Shown here: piece after piece, positions 24,372-34,151 of the stretch | Layout of the letters: every line of letters begins with the position of its first letter | How positions within the stretch are numbered: position 1 is the first letter of the stretch | Assembly: GCF_042666615.1 (NCBI RefSeq) | Contig: NZ_JBHTDD010000010.1 | Location: forward strand, 1-64,000 | Length of the DNA stretch: 64,000 nucleotides | Reading direction: 5' to 3' | From: KBS50 sp042666615 | Lineage (GTDB): Bacteria > Actinomycetota > Actinomycetes > Mycobacteriales > Micromonosporaceae | Made by a program: the position numbers and the translations under genes | Notes under the pieces: model-generated | The model's input: the letters and a program-made list of their open reading frames with translations, nothing else | Databases searched by the model: none | What the model was told of the DNA's origin: nothing

Positions 24372-26153
24372 ATGACTCCCGCCGCATCGAGTGAGCCCAC
24401 CGTCCGGCGCGGTCGGCGGCTGTCGGTGCTGGTCGCCGTGGTGAGCCTGCTGTTGGCCGCCGCCGGCGCGGTGCTGCTGGCGCGGGCCGGTACCGGACTG
24501 GCGTACCGGCAGGTGACCGTCGCGGGCGTACCGATGACCGAGGTCGTGCCCACGGACCCCGCGTCACCCTCCGGCGGATCCGGCGCGGTGCCGCCGGACG
24601 GCGGTGGACGTCCAGGGGTGGTGGTGGCGCATGGTTTCGCCGGTTCGTCCCGGCTGATGACCCCGATCGCGGACCGGCTCGCCCGGTCGGGTTTCGCGGT
24701 CGTGTCGCTCGACTTCACCGGTCACGGCGCACATCGCGGCAGGCTGCCCGGTGCCGGCGGCGATTCGACGGACACGGCCGCGCTGCTCGCCGCCGACCTG
24801 GACTCCGCGGTACGCCACCTGAGGGCGATGCCCGGGGTCGACCCGGCGAGGATCGGACTGGTCGGGCATTCGATGGGGGCCGGCGCGGTGACCCGGTACG
24901 CCGTGTCCCACCCGGACATCGTCGCCACGGTCGCGATCTCCCTGCCGGACGCGGAGGACGTGCCGGACGGCCGTGGCCCGGCCTCCGCGGGGGCGAGCGG
25001 GACGGCCGGACCACGCTCGTTGCTGCTGGTCGTGGGTGGCGCGGAGTTCGCCGGCTTCCGCGCGGCCACGGACGAGGCGATGAGCCGGGGCGGTCCCGCC
25101 GGGGATCGCCGGGCGGTGGTGGTACCCGGCGTCGAACACATCTCGGTGCTGTTCGCCGCCCGTACCCACGACGAGACCGCTGCCTGGCTGGCCCGGGCGC
25201 TCGGCCCGGTGGCGCCGGAGCCGGCGCCCGCTCTGGTCGGCCCGGCGACCCGACTGAGCGGCGCGGGCCTGCTGTTGCTGGGCTTCGCCGTCGGCCTGTA
25301 CCCGCTCGGGGTGCTGCTGCTCCGCCGACGGTCGGTGCGGGTGGACCCCAGCCCCGTCCCGATCGCCCGACCTGTCCTGTTGACCATCGTGGCACTCCCC
25401 GTGGCAGCCGTGGCCGCCTGGCTGGTGCCGACCCACCGGCTGCCCCTGGCCGTGGGCGGCTACGTCGCGGTGTTCCTGGCCGTCACCGGGCTGACCCTGG
25501 CCGGTTCGGCCCGGCTGGCGGACCGGTTGACGGATCCGCCGACGATCCGGTTGACAGGCCCGCCAGCGGCTCGGCCAGCGAGCGACGGGGCGCCCGAGCG
25601 AACCGACGCCGGTCGCGGTCTTGGCGGCGGTGCGCCGCCCGCGACCGGCAGCGCGATCGTCGCCAGCGCGGTCACCGGAATCGCGATCGTCGGCTACGCG
25701 GCGCTGGCGGTCGCCGTACCGCTGCATCTCGGCTTCACCTCGACCGCGCCGGTCGGGGACCGGTGGTGGCTGCTGCCCGCGGTGATCGCCGGCTGCCTGC
25801 TGTTCTTCGCCGGTGTCGACCGGGCCGTCCGCGCGGACCCGGCCGGCCTCGACCGGGCCGTCGTCGGAGGCGCCGAGCGCCAGACGGTGACGGGTCCGCG
25901 ACCCCGGCGGTTCATCCTCGGGTACGTCCTCAGTTGCGTGCTCACGGTCGTCGGGCTTGTCGTCGCGACGGTGGTGGGCTTCGCGCCGGGTTTCGTGCTT
26001 CTCGTCGTGCCGCTGTTCGCCCTGCTGCTGACCTGGCAGGTGGTGTGGGCGGCGGTGCTGCGTCGGCTGGCCGCGCCGCGCTGGGTGATGGCGCTCACCG
26101 GAGCGGTGCTGCTCGGTTGGCCGATCGCCACCACCCTGCCGTTGACCGGCTGA
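24372..26153 (+). CDS. Membrane-anchored alpha/beta hydrolase with polytopic C-terminus
   Basis: A 593-aa protein. One N-terminal membrane span (about 18-40) is followed by an alpha/beta-hydrolase domain (about 70-285). That domain has the oxyanion segment VVVAHGFAGSS, the nucleophile elbow GHSMGAG and a late GVEHISVLF carrying the catalytic His. The C-terminal half has about eight membrane segments broken by a low-complexity Pro/Ala/Arg linker. The substrate is unknown; the layout suggests an extracytoplasmic esterase or peptidase. The ATG is supported by TAGCGT 8 nt upstream. Confidence 0.85.
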   Translation: MTPAASSEPTVRRGRRLSVLVAVVSLLLAAAGAVLLARAGTGLAYRQVTVAGVPMTEVVPTDPASPSGGSGAVPPDGGGRPGVVVAHGFAGSSRLMTPIADRLARSGFAVVSLDFTGHGAHRGRLPGAGGDSTDTAALLAADLDSAVRHLRAMPGVDPARIGLVGHSMGAGAVTRYAVSHPDIVATVAISLPDAEDVPDGRGPASAGASGTAGPRSLLLVVGGAEFAGFRAATDEAMSRGGPAGDRRAVVVPGVEHISVLFAARTHDETAAWLARALGPVAPEPAPALVGPATRLSGAGLLLLGFAVGLYPLGVLLLRRRSVRVDPSPVPIARPVLLTIVALPVAAVAAWLVPTHRLPLAVGGYVAVFLAVTGLTLAGSARLADRLTDPPTIRLTGPPAARPASDGAPERTDAGRGLGGGAPPATGSAIVASAVTGIAIVGYAALAVAVPLHLGFTSTAPVGDRWWLLPAVIAGCLLFFAGVDRAVRADPAGLDRAVVGGAERQTVTGPRPRRFILGYVLSCVLTVVGLVVATVVGFAPGFVLLVVPLFALLLTWQVVWAAVLRRLAAPRWVMALTGAVLLGWPIATTLPLTG

Positions 26154-26183
26154 GCCGTTGACCGGCTGAGGCTCGGCGATGCG

Positions 26184-26666
26184 TCAGCGACCCTCCGTGT
26201 GTTGCTCGACGGCCCGCCGCACCGCCCGGTAGATCTGGCCGAACCGCAGCGCGTCGCTGGTCCGCAGCAGCATGATCTCCTGCCCCCGGCTCTGGATCCA
26301 CAGCTCGTGCACCCCGCCCCCGCGGTCGTACGAGCGGTCCAGCCAGCCGAGCGGCAGTTCCAGGAACGGGGTGAGGGCCACTGCGGCGGCGATCCCGACG
26401 GCGATTATCGCGATGACGATTCCCCAGGCGTCCCGGTCGTCGGCCGCGTAGAACAGCGACACCACGCAGACCAGCGCGACAAGCGGCGGGATGGACAGCA
26501 GGAAGATCAGGATGCCGCGCCCGACGAGGCGGGACCGGACCCGCGCGTTGCCCCGCCCCTTGGCCCGCCACACGTATTCGATGTCGCGCAGCCACACCGT
26601 CACCCCGAGCGTACGGATGCCGTCGGAGGTGACCTGGATCGTGTCGTCCCGGTAGTAGGTCGTCAC
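26184..26666 (-). CDS. DUF6232-like membrane protein, copy 1
   Basis: A 160-aa protein with the conserved start TTYYRDDTIQVTSDGIR, an N-terminal beta-rich part, two membrane spans (about 50-100) and a C-terminal LRTSDALRFGQIYRAVRRAV. GTG at 26666 aligns with the start of its paralogue at 27424. Function unknown. Confidence 0.8.
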   Translation of the reverse strand: MTTYYRDDTIQVTSDGIRTLGVTVWLRDIEYVWRAKGRGNARVRSRLVGRGILIFLLSIPPLVALVCVVSLFYAADDRDAWGIVIAIIAVGIAAAVALTPFLELPLGWLDRSYDRGGGVHELWIQSRGQEIMLLRTSDALRFGQIYRAVRRAVEQHTEGR

Positions 26667-26896
26667 GGCGGTGCCGGCGTCCTGGCGGCCGGACTGGGAG
26701 GGGAGAGCACGATGTCGCCTCCTCGTGGGACGCGGCACGCGGACCGGATGCGGGAACGGCCAACCCTGGCGCGTAATCCTCCGGTAACCCTATGTGCCGG
26801 TATTACCGGCCGTCAATTGCTGAGATCAACACCGATGCGCCCGCGCCTTCCGATGCCGCGTCAGCACTCACATCCCGGCGAGGGAACGCTCGGCGG

Positions 26897-27424
26897 TCAG
26901 CGGGGGCGTGCCGACGACAACCGTTGCCCGATGGCGCGGCGCTCCGCGCCTCGTTGCGCGGTGCGGCGTTCCGCGCACTGCTCGACGGCCCGACGGAGCG
27001 CCCGGTGCGCCTGGCCGAAGCGCAGCGCGTCCCGGCTGCGCAGCAACAGCACCGGTCGACCACCGATCTCGGCCCACAGCCGCAGCTCGGTGATGCCCCG
27101 GTCGTACGAGCGGTCCATCCGGTCCAGCAGCAGGTCGGCCAGCGGGCCGGCGGCGAGCCCGGTCAGGCAGGCGACGCCGACCACCGCGATCGTGACGGTC
27201 AGGGAGGCGTTGAGCGCGATGGCGATCCAGAGACCGAGGGCGGCAGCCATGATCGGACCGGCCAGCGCGGCGACGATCGCGCCCCGTCCGGCGACCGCTC
27301 GCCAGGATCGCGGGCCGCGCTCGGTCCACACCCTGGTCAGCCCGCGCAGCGGATAGCTCCGTCCATGCACGCGGACCGTCTCCGAGGTGATCCGTACCGA
27401 CCGGTCGTCGTAGTAGGTCGTCAT
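26897..27424 (-). CDS. DUF6232-like membrane protein, copy 2
   Basis: A 175-aa paralogue of the gene 230 bp away, sharing MTTYYDD, RSYPLRGLTRVW, two membrane spans, LDRMDRSYDRG and LLLRSRDALRFGQAHRALRRAVEQ. The C-terminal tail is Arg/Ala-rich and longer than in copy 1. Function unknown; the pair probably arose by tandem duplication. Confidence 0.8.
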   Translation of the reverse strand: MTTYYDDRSVRITSETVRVHGRSYPLRGLTRVWTERGPRSWRAVAGRGAIVAALAGPIMAAALGLWIAIALNASLTVTIAVVGVACLTGLAAGPLADLLLDRMDRSYDRGITELRLWAEIGGRPVLLLRSRDALRFGQAHRALRRAVEQCAERRTAQRGAERRAIGQRLSSARPR

Positions 27425-27555
27425 CGCCCTTCTCCGCCCAGGTGCCGCTACCAATCTACTTACCCCAACGGGTCCCGTCGTAGTGTGGGCACGCACCGAC
27501 AACGACCGGCGATCCCGGCACCGGATGCCGCGGGCACGACGAGAGCGAGGGCAGC

Positions 27556-28329
27556 GTGGACGACTTCGTCCGGGTGGAGATCAAGGACGGCATCGGCACG
27601 ATCAGGCTGGAGCGTCCGCCGATGAACGCCCTGAACACCCAGGTCCAGGAGGAGTTGCGCGCCGCCGCCACGGCGGTCACCGCCGACGCCGGGGTCCGCG
27701 CCGTCATCGTGTACGGCGGGGAGAAGGTCTTCGCCGCGGGTGCCGACATCAAGGAGATGGCCGACATGTCGTACGTTGACATGGCGGAACGGGCGGCGGA
27801 CCTGTCAAGCGCCCTCGGCACGATCGCCCGGATCCCCAAGCCGGTGGTGGCCGCGATCGCCGGGTATGCCCTCGGCGGCGGCTGCGAGCTGGCGCTGGCC
27901 TGTGACTGGCGGGTGGCCGCCGAGGACGCCAAGCTCGGTCAGCCCGAGATCAAGCTGGGCATCATCCCGGGGGCCGGCGGCACCCAGCGGCTGGCCCGGC
28001 TGGTCGGTCCGGCGAAGGCAAAGGATCTGATCATGACCGGTCGGATGGTGGACGCTGCCGAGGCGTCGCGGATCGGCCTGGTCGACCGGGTGGTCCCGGC
28101 GGGCGGGGTGTACGACGCGGCGGTGGAACTCGTCACGCCGTTCCGCACCGGCCCGGTGCAGGCGCTGCGGGCCGCCAAGCAGGCCGTCGACGGCGGCCTG
28201 GAGATGGATCTGGCGTCCGGGCTGGCCTGGGAGAGCCAGCTCTTCGCGGCGCTGTTCGCCACCGACGACCGGCGCGAGGGGATGACCGCCTTCGTCGAGA
28301 AGCGCAAGCCCGACTTCACCGGCCGCTGA
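27556..28329 (+). CDS. Enoyl-CoA hydratase/isomerase family protein
   Basis: A 257-aa crotonase-fold enzyme. The oxyanion-hole segments are FAAGADIKEM and YALGGGCELALACD. Both catalytic glutamates of hydratases appear present (GQPEIKLGIIPGAGGT and the preceding helix), supporting enoyl-CoA hydration in fatty-acid oxidation. GTG at 27556. It stands alone, followed by a strong terminator. Confidence 0.92.
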   Translation: MDDFVRVEIKDGIGTIRLERPPMNALNTQVQEELRAAATAVTADAGVRAVIVYGGEKVFAAGADIKEMADMSYVDMAERAADLSSALGTIARIPKPVVAAIAGYALGGGCELALACDWRVAAEDAKLGQPEIKLGIIPGAGGTQRLARLVGPAKAKDLIMTGRMVDAAEASRIGLVDRVVPAGGVYDAAVELVTPFRTGPVQALRAAKQAVDGGLEMDLASGLAWESQLFAALFATDDRREGMTAFVEKRKPDFTGR

Positions 28330-28337
28330 GATTTACG

Positions 28338-28380
28338 GAAGGGCCCCTTGTTATCGCATTTCGCGGCACAGGGGCCCTTC
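28338..28380. terminator. Bidirectional terminator, GGGCCCC hairpin family
   Basis: An 11-bp perfect stem (GAAGGGCCCCT, 28338-28348, with 28370-28380) encloses the loop TTATCGC-A-TTTCGC. It lies between the convergent enoyl-CoA hydratase and EEP genes. Stem and loop nearly match the hairpin at 44063-44100. Confidence 0.8.
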
Positions 28381-28418
28381 TCGGCACCGTGCGTGCCGAG
28401 CGGCACGCCGGACGCGGC

Positions 28419-29333
28419 TCAGGAGTCGAGCGGACGCCAGTCACCTGAGGTGTAGCAATGGTCGCTGGCGTTCGTGGGGCAGTATCCGGCCTTGCTTCCG
28501 GTGGTACCGAAATCCTGCACGAAGATGTAGTCGATCTGCCGGTTCGGCGCGGGCCGGGTGGGGAACGTGTTCCCGAGGACCAGGTTCTCCATGCTGTCGT
28601 ACAGGCTGGGCAGCTTGTCCGGCGTGAGGTTGAAGTCGCCGGCGATCGAGTACCGGCGTCCGGCCTCCATGTAGTCCGCCGCGTTCGAGAAGTAGCGGAT
28701 GGCCTGATCGATGGTCTCGCCCTCGTCCCGGCCGCCGAGGTGCGCCGCGCACTGCCCCATGGGGCCGGCGAACGTGTTGAACTTCAGGCACAGCATGGTG
28801 CGGCATTCGGTCTCCGGGTCGGTGCAGTCCTTGCCGGGGTTGGGCAGGAACCATGCCTTCCCGTCCTGCTGGACACCGCCGGGGTGGAAGAGCGCGTTAC
28901 CGAACTCCTGGTTGCCGGGGCGACACTTCAGGGGATCCGCACCGGGGCAGCAGTTGGTGACCTTCTGCCTGCTGACCACGAAGGTCCCGGCGGCCCCCAA
29001 CCGGTTCGCCAGCGACCGGAACGAGCTTATGCAGCTCTCGTTGATGGAGACGAACCAGGCCCCGTCGCTTTTCACCAGCCAGACGAGGACATCTTGGGCG
29101 ACGGCCGCCTGTTCGATCGTGCACGCGTCCCGCTTCGCGTTGCAGATGTTGTAGTGGTGGATCTTCGCCGTCACCGTCGACGACACCGCCGCGCGCGGCG
29201 TCGGCATCTCCGGGCCGGCGACGGTGATGATCCGTGGCGCGGGCGGTCCGGCGGCGGCGGAGCCGACCGTCGCGACGAGCCCCGCGGCCACCGTCAGCAG
29301 GACGGTCATGGACAGGGTCAGAGTTCGCTTCAT
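28419..29333 (-). CDS. Secreted endonuclease/exonuclease/phosphatase-fold protein
   Basis: A 304-aa protein with a Sec signal peptide (MKRTLTLSM...SAAAG, cleavage near residue 28). The mature part has the EEP/DNase-I-like residues in order: Asn in HHYNICN, Glu in INESC, His in CAAHLGG, Asp-Asn in AGDFNLTPD, Asp in QIDYIFVQD and the terminal SDH. Many paired cysteines suit an extracellular enzyme. A nuclease or phosphodiesterase is likely; the substrate is not determinable. Confidence 0.87.
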   Translation of the reverse strand: MKRTLTLSMTVLLTVAAGLVATVGSAAAGPPAPRIITVAGPEMPTPRAAVSSTVTAKIHHYNICNAKRDACTIEQAAVAQDVLVWLVKSDGAWFVSINESCISSFRSLANRLGAAGTFVVSRQKVTNCCPGADPLKCRPGNQEFGNALFHPGGVQQDGKAWFLPNPGKDCTDPETECRTMLCLKFNTFAGPMGQCAAHLGGRDEGETIDQAIRYFSNAADYMEAGRRYSIAGDFNLTPDKLPSLYDSMENLVLGNTFPTRPAPNRQIDYIFVQDFGTTGSKAGYCPTNASDHCYTSGDWRPLDS

Positions 29334-29452
29334 GGTCACCGCTCCAATCGTCCGGGTGACTGTCATGAGCCCATTAACTCCGATAAAAGTCAATCGATTG
29401 AACGGGCCGAGGCGCTCGGCGTACTCGGCCTCGGTGGTCGCGCCTTCGAAGA

Positions 29453-30733
29453 TCAGGGTGTGGGGCTCGACGAGTTGAGGATCCGGCGGCGCAGCGTGAA
29501 CGCGGCCCATGCGGTGGCAATCAACCCGCCGGTGCCCGCCACGACGAATGTGACGCGGGCGTCGGTGAGGTCGAGCAGCACGCCGCCGAGCACGTATGAG
29601 GCGCCCGCCGCCAGCCCGACGGCGCCGTAGACGTTGCCGAAGACGCGGCTGAGTAGTCCGGGCGGCACGGTTCGTTGGAGTTCCGTGTTCACACCGACGT
29701 CGAGTGCGCTGATCCCGAGGCCGCGGATCACCTGCAGCGCGAGCGCTGCCCACACGGCCCACGCCACCCCGGTCAGCAGGTTGCCGGCGCTGTTGACGGC
29801 GAATCCCGCCAGGATGAGAGTGACCGCCGTCGCCCGTCCGGCGTAGCGGGTCAGCAGGGGATAGCCGACGGCCAGACCGATGCCCACGCCGGCGTACGCG
29901 AGTGCGGCGGCCGAGTCGGAGCCTCCGAGGGTGTCCTTGGTCAGGAACACGAGCGCGACGTCGTCCACCCCGTTGAACGCGACAACCGCGACGAAGCCGA
30001 GCGTGATGGCACGCACGATCGGCGTTCGGGCGATGTATGACACACCCGCCTTCGACGCGGCGAAGAAGCCGGCCGCGCTGTCGTGGGTCTCGTGCGACCT
30101 CAGTCTCGGCAGGGCCGCGAGCAGCGCCGCGGACCCAGCGAACGTCGCCGCGTCAAGCAGCAGCACCCCGCGCACGCCGACCACCGGAAGCAGGACGGCG
30201 GCGACGAGCGGCCCGAGCGCCTCGAGGCCGTACGTCCCGGCTCCCAACGCGGCATTGGCACGGGGCAGATCGGCATCGGCGACAAGCGCGGGCACCGCGC
30301 TGCGCGACGCTGCCTGGAACACCTGCCCCGCCAGGCCGCGCAGCACGACGAGCAGGAGGAGCCACGGCAGACCGGGCAGGGTGAACGCGATGACGAGCAC
30401 GATCGCGGCCTGCGCCAGCTCGCAGCTCAGCATCACCTTACGCAGGTCGAAGCGGTCACCGATCACGCCGGTGAACGGGCCCAGTAAGCCGGGCACGCAG
30501 TCGCCGGCGAGCAGCAGTAGGCCGACCGCGATCGCCGCGCCGGCCGAGCGTTGCGTATAGATGAGGAGTGCGACCAGGCCCATCGAGTCGCCCAGATACG
30601 ACACGGACCTCGCGGTCCACAAGGCGCCGAAGGGACGGTTGTTCCTCAACAGCGTGGTCGCCGCGCTCACCAGTAAAGCTTGCCGGTGGAATGAGGGCTC
30701 GTCATCCGAGTTTTGGCGTTGTTTCTCTCCCAC
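29453..30733 (-). CDS. MFS transporter
   Basis: A 426-aa protein with about twelve hydrophobic segments. It carries the early MFS motif GPFTGVIGDRFDLRKVM after TM2 and resembles drug/macrolide-efflux-type MFS exporters (NNRPFGALWTARSVSYLGDSM at the N-terminus). GTG at 30733 is given; a GTG at 30670 would remove 21 polar residues. Divergent from the ThDP-enzyme gene. Cargo unknown. Confidence 0.88.
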   Translation of the reverse strand: MGEKQRQNSDDEPSFHRQALLVSAATTLLRNNRPFGALWTARSVSYLGDSMGLVALLIYTQRSAGAAIAVGLLLLAGDCVPGLLGPFTGVIGDRFDLRKVMLSCELAQAAIVLVIAFTLPGLPWLLLLVVLRGLAGQVFQAASRSAVPALVADADLPRANAALGAGTYGLEALGPLVAAVLLPVVGVRGVLLLDAATFAGSAALLAALPRLRSHETHDSAAGFFAASKAGVSYIARTPIVRAITLGFVAVVAFNGVDDVALVFLTKDTLGGSDSAAALAYAGVGIGLAVGYPLLTRYAGRATAVTLILAGFAVNSAGNLLTGVAWAVWAALALQVIRGLGISALDVGVNTELQRTVPPGLLSRVFGNVYGAVGLAAGASYVLGGVLLDLTDARVTFVVAGTGGLIATAWAAFTLRRRILNSSSPTP

Positions 30734-30846
30734 CGCCTCGCGGCGTGGCGCTCAGGGTGGCCCGACGCCGGACCGGGCAGGTGGCAGGTGTTGAGTTGAC
30801 CGACCGGTAACCTGCACGGGAGCGAGTCGACGATGGGAGCAGGGGC

Positions 30847-32469
30847 ATGGCCGACCAGATCGAGGGACACGGCGGCGAGCTGGCACTCGCCGCGTTGCGC
30901 GCGTACGGGGTGACCGAGATGTTCACCCTGTCGGGCGGGCACGTCTTCCCGCTCTACGACGCGGCGCACAAGACCGGGTTCCCGATCTACGACGTACGCC
31001 ACGAGCAGTCGGCGGTGTTCGCCGCCGAGGCGGTGGCCAAGCTGCAGCGCCGGCCCGGTCTCGCGGTGCTCACCGCCGGTCCCGGCGTGACCAACGGCAT
31101 CTCGGGCCTGACCAGTGCCTTCTTCAACGCGTCCCCGGTGCTGGTGCTCGGTGGTCGGGCACCGGCCTTCCGGTGGGGGGCGGGCAGCCTCCAGGAGATC
31201 GACCATGTGCCGCTGGTCCGGCCGGTCACCAAACACGCGGCGACCGTCGGCTCGACCGACGAGATCACCGGTGCCGTGAGCGAAGCACTCACCGCGGCGC
31301 TGACCCCGCACCGCGGCCCGGTATTTCTCGACCTGCCGCTTGAGGTGGTCTTCTCCACCGGTGAGGTGGCTCGGCCGGCGGCCACTCCGGTCGACCCGGC
31401 CCGGCCAGATCCGGACGACGTCACCCGGGCGGCCGGGCTGCTCGCCGCCGCGGAGCGACCGGTCATCATCGCCGGCTCCGACGTGTACGCGGGCGGCGCG
31501 GTGGCCGCCCTCCGGGAGGCCGCCGAGGCGCTCGGCGTGCCGGTGTTCACAAACGGCATGGGCCGTGGCGCGCTGCCACCCGAGCATCCGCTCGCCTTCG
31601 CGAAGGCCCGCCGGGTGGCGCTGAAGACGGCGGACGTGGTGGCCGTGGTCGGCACCCCGCTGGACTTCCGGCTCGGCTTCGGCGACTTCGGCGACGCCCA
31701 GGTCGTCCACATCGTTGACGCGCCGACGCAGCGGGCCACGCACGTGCAGCCGGCCGTCTCGCCCGCCGGGGACCTGCGGCTGATCCTGTCCGCGCTGGCC
31801 GACCACCCGGGCACCCGGGCCGACCACACCGACTGGATCGCGCAGCTGCGGACCGCCGAGGACGCCGCCAAGGAACGCGACGCCGAGGCGATGGCCGCCG
31901 ACACCGACCCGATCCGGCCGGCCCGGGTGTACGGCGAGCTGCGCAAGGTGCTCGACCGGGACGCCATCACCATCGGCGACGGTGGTGACTTCGTGTCGTA
32001 CGCGGGACGCTTCCTGGAGCCGGCACAGCCCGGCACTTGGCTGGATCCCGGCCCGTACGGCTGCCTGGGCACCGGCATGGGCTACGCCATGGGGGCCCGG
32101 GTCAGCCATCCGGACCGGCAGATCTGCGTGCTGATGGGCGATGGCGCCGCCGGCTTCTCGCTGATGGACGTCGAATCCCTGGTCCGCCAGAAGTTGCCCG
32201 TGGTGATCGTCGTTGGCAACAACGGCATCTGGGGCCTGGAGAAGCACCCGATGCGGGGGATGTACGGCTACGACGTGGCCGCCGACCTGCAACCTGGGCT
32301 CCGCTACGACGACGTGGTGCGGGCGCTCGGCGGCGCGGGCGAGACGGTGTCGAAGGCGGCGGATCTCGGTCCGGCGCTGCGCCGCGCGTTCGACGCCGGC
32401 GTGCCGTACCTGGTAAACGTGCTGACCGATCCGGCCGACGCTTACCCGCGCTCGTCCAACCTGGCCTGA
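30847..32469 (+). CDS. Acetolactate synthase-like ThDP enzyme
   Basis: A 540-aa thiamine-diphosphate enzyme. Glu53 in RHEQSAVFAAEA is the catalytic glutamate. The central domain starts around TGEVARPAATP, and the ThDP/Mg motif is GDGAAGFSLMDVESLV, ending VGNNGIWG. It is shorter and less canonical than biosynthetic IlvB, and no regulatory subunit gene follows. An acetolactate-synthase-like or 2-hydroxyacyl-CoA-lyase-like activity is possible; the exact substrate is open. The 3' end overlaps the convergent gene by 28 bp. Confidence 0.87.
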   Translation: MADQIEGHGGELALAALRAYGVTEMFTLSGGHVFPLYDAAHKTGFPIYDVRHEQSAVFAAEAVAKLQRRPGLAVLTAGPGVTNGISGLTSAFFNASPVLVLGGRAPAFRWGAGSLQEIDHVPLVRPVTKHAATVGSTDEITGAVSEALTAALTPHRGPVFLDLPLEVVFSTGEVARPAATPVDPARPDPDDVTRAAGLLAAAERPVIIAGSDVYAGGAVAALREAAEALGVPVFTNGMGRGALPPEHPLAFAKARRVALKTADVVAVVGTPLDFRLGFGDFGDAQVVHIVDAPTQRATHVQPAVSPAGDLRLILSALADHPGTRADHTDWIAQLRTAEDAAKERDAEAMAADTDPIRPARVYGELRKVLDRDAITIGDGGDFVSYAGRFLEPAQPGTWLDPGPYGCLGTGMGYAMGARVSHPDRQICVLMGDGAAGFSLMDVESLVRQKLPVVIVVGNNGIWGLEKHPMRGMYGYDVAADLQPGLRYDDVVRALGGAGETVSKAADLGPALRRAFDAGVPYLVNVLTDPADAYPRSSNLA

Positions 32470-34055
32470 CGCTGGTCCCCGGGCGGTTCCTGGGGTGCGC
32501 TGTCGCCCGTACGCGGGGTCGCTGGCGGCTGCCCCGCGGGGCGGGGCGTGGCCAGGCGCGGCCGGGCCAGCACCACCGGCAGCAGCAGGATCCCGATGAC
32601 CATCGGCACGACCACGTACCGCGCGGCCTGCACCGCGTTCACCGGCAGCAGGGAGAGTTGGACCCCGAGCGACAGGGTGCCGAGCGCGAGCAGGCTGCGG
32701 TCCCGGCGCCGTAGGGCAGCGATCGCCAGCAGCAGGTAGCTGAGGTAGGCCCAGGTGGCGCCCCGCCACAGCAGCCACTGTGGCTCCACCGTCGCGGCGT
32801 TGAGCCGGTCCGCGTACGACTGCGCCCGCTGGCTCAACGGCCGGGAGTACGCGGCGTCGCGGGCCGGACTGGCCTGGAAGGCGGCGTCCCGGGCCACGTA
32901 GCTCCGCACCGACCAGGGGTGCGGGTTCCGCCGGACGTCGGGGGTCGGGGTCGGCTGCCAGGCGATCGCTCCCCGGCAGACGCGGGCCCCGAACACCGTC
33001 CCGGGTGCACGCCGGGCCAGCGACCACCACACCGCCATGAGCTCCGACTTCTTCCTGGCGGCGGCTCGGCGGTCGAAGGCCGGCGAGTGCACTGTGGGGT
33101 CCACGAACGAGCAGTTTGCCGAGTCCCGCCACAGGGTCAGCGGAGCCACCGACGCCATGACGCCGAGGTCGGCGGCGGAGAACGATCCAGGATCCGCCGC
33201 GTAGCCGACGGCGATGTCGGAGAAGAACGACTCGTAGGCCACCACCGACTCGGCCTCGCGCACACCCAGCCCCGGCAGCAGGAGCCAGTTGACCGACAGC
33301 GCCACGGTCACGGCCGTGGCGCCGGCCACCAGCAGCCGCTTCCGCTCACCGCGCAGCAGGAGGGCGCAGAGCGCGATGGTGATCGCCACCGCCAGGAAGC
33401 CGTTCTGCCGGAAGAGGCAGCACAGGGTCAACTCCGCGAGCAATGCCAGTTGCAGCGACCGAGAGGTGGCGGGCCCGACGCCGTCCCGGTGCCTGGCGAC
33501 AATCCGGGCAAGGGTGCCGAGCAGGAATACGTACGCGATGACGAACGCGACGTCCTTCCAGACCACAACCAGGAGCGTGCCGATCGGGGGAAGGGCCGTC
33601 AGCACGACGGCGCTGGTGAACCAGAGCCAACCGGGGCCCCCGAGCCGGCGCAGCCCGGTCACCGTGTAACCGAGGCCGGCCGCGGTGGCCGCGATCTGGG
33701 CAAGCGTCAGGGCCGCCACCCCGCCGGTGAGTTGCAGGGCCAGCCAGACGAGGGCGGTGTACGCGATCGGATGGTGGGTGTTCCAGTCGCCGGTGCTGGC
33801 CTGCTTCAGGTAGTCCAGTGAGTCGGGGCTGAACAGTCCGGGATGGTAGGCCACCCACCAGAACAGCAGCACGGCCATTGTGGCCCCGGCGGTGACCACG
33901 CCGAGCACCGGCCATCGACGCGGCACGGGAGTTGGCTGGTCGCCCATGGCTGCCTGGAGGCCGCCCGCGGTGTGCGGATCGTCGGGCGAGTCGAGCGGTT
34001 CGCCCGGGGTGATGGCCCGTTCCGGCCGCGTTTCGTCGGTGTCTGTGTCACCCAT
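32442..34055 (-). CDS. GT-C-like polytopic membrane protein
   Basis: A 537-aa protein. After a charged 45-residue N-terminal tail it has a first span, then an extracytoplasmic loop HPGLFSPDSLDYLKQ with the acidic residues typical of GT-C/DUF6020 enzymes, about ten further spans, and a large C-terminal periplasmic loop before the last three. It probably transfers a sugar from a lipid carrier. Start ATG at 34055, with AAGGAG 12 nt upstream (wide spacing). No linked polysaccharide genes. Confidence 0.75.
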   Translation of the reverse strand: MGDTDTDETRPERAITPGEPLDSPDDPHTAGGLQAAMGDQPTPVPRRWPVLGVVTAGATMAVLLFWWVAYHPGLFSPDSLDYLKQASTGDWNTHHPIAYTALVWLALQLTGGVAALTLAQIAATAAGLGYTVTGLRRLGGPGWLWFTSAVVLTALPPIGTLLVVVWKDVAFVIAYVFLLGTLARIVARHRDGVGPATSRSLQLALLAELTLCCLFRQNGFLAVAITIALCALLLRGERKRLLVAGATAVTVALSVNWLLLPGLGVREAESVVAYESFFSDIAVGYAADPGSFSAADLGVMASVAPLTLWRDSANCSFVDPTVHSPAFDRRAAARKKSELMAVWWSLARRAPGTVFGARVCRGAIAWQPTPTPDVRRNPHPWSVRSYVARDAAFQASPARDAAYSRPLSQRAQSYADRLNAATVEPQWLLWRGATWAYLSYLLLAIAALRRRDRSLLALGTLSLGVQLSLLPVNAVQAARYVVVPMVIGILLLPVVLARPRLATPRPAGQPPATPRTGDSAPQEPPGDQRQARLDERG

Positions 34056-34151
34056 GACCGTCGTGACTCCTTGACAGGGCCAAAAATCAACAGGGCGGAG
34101 AGGGGACCGCCGCCGGCCGCGTCATGGTACGGCGGGCCCCACGGCGAGCGT

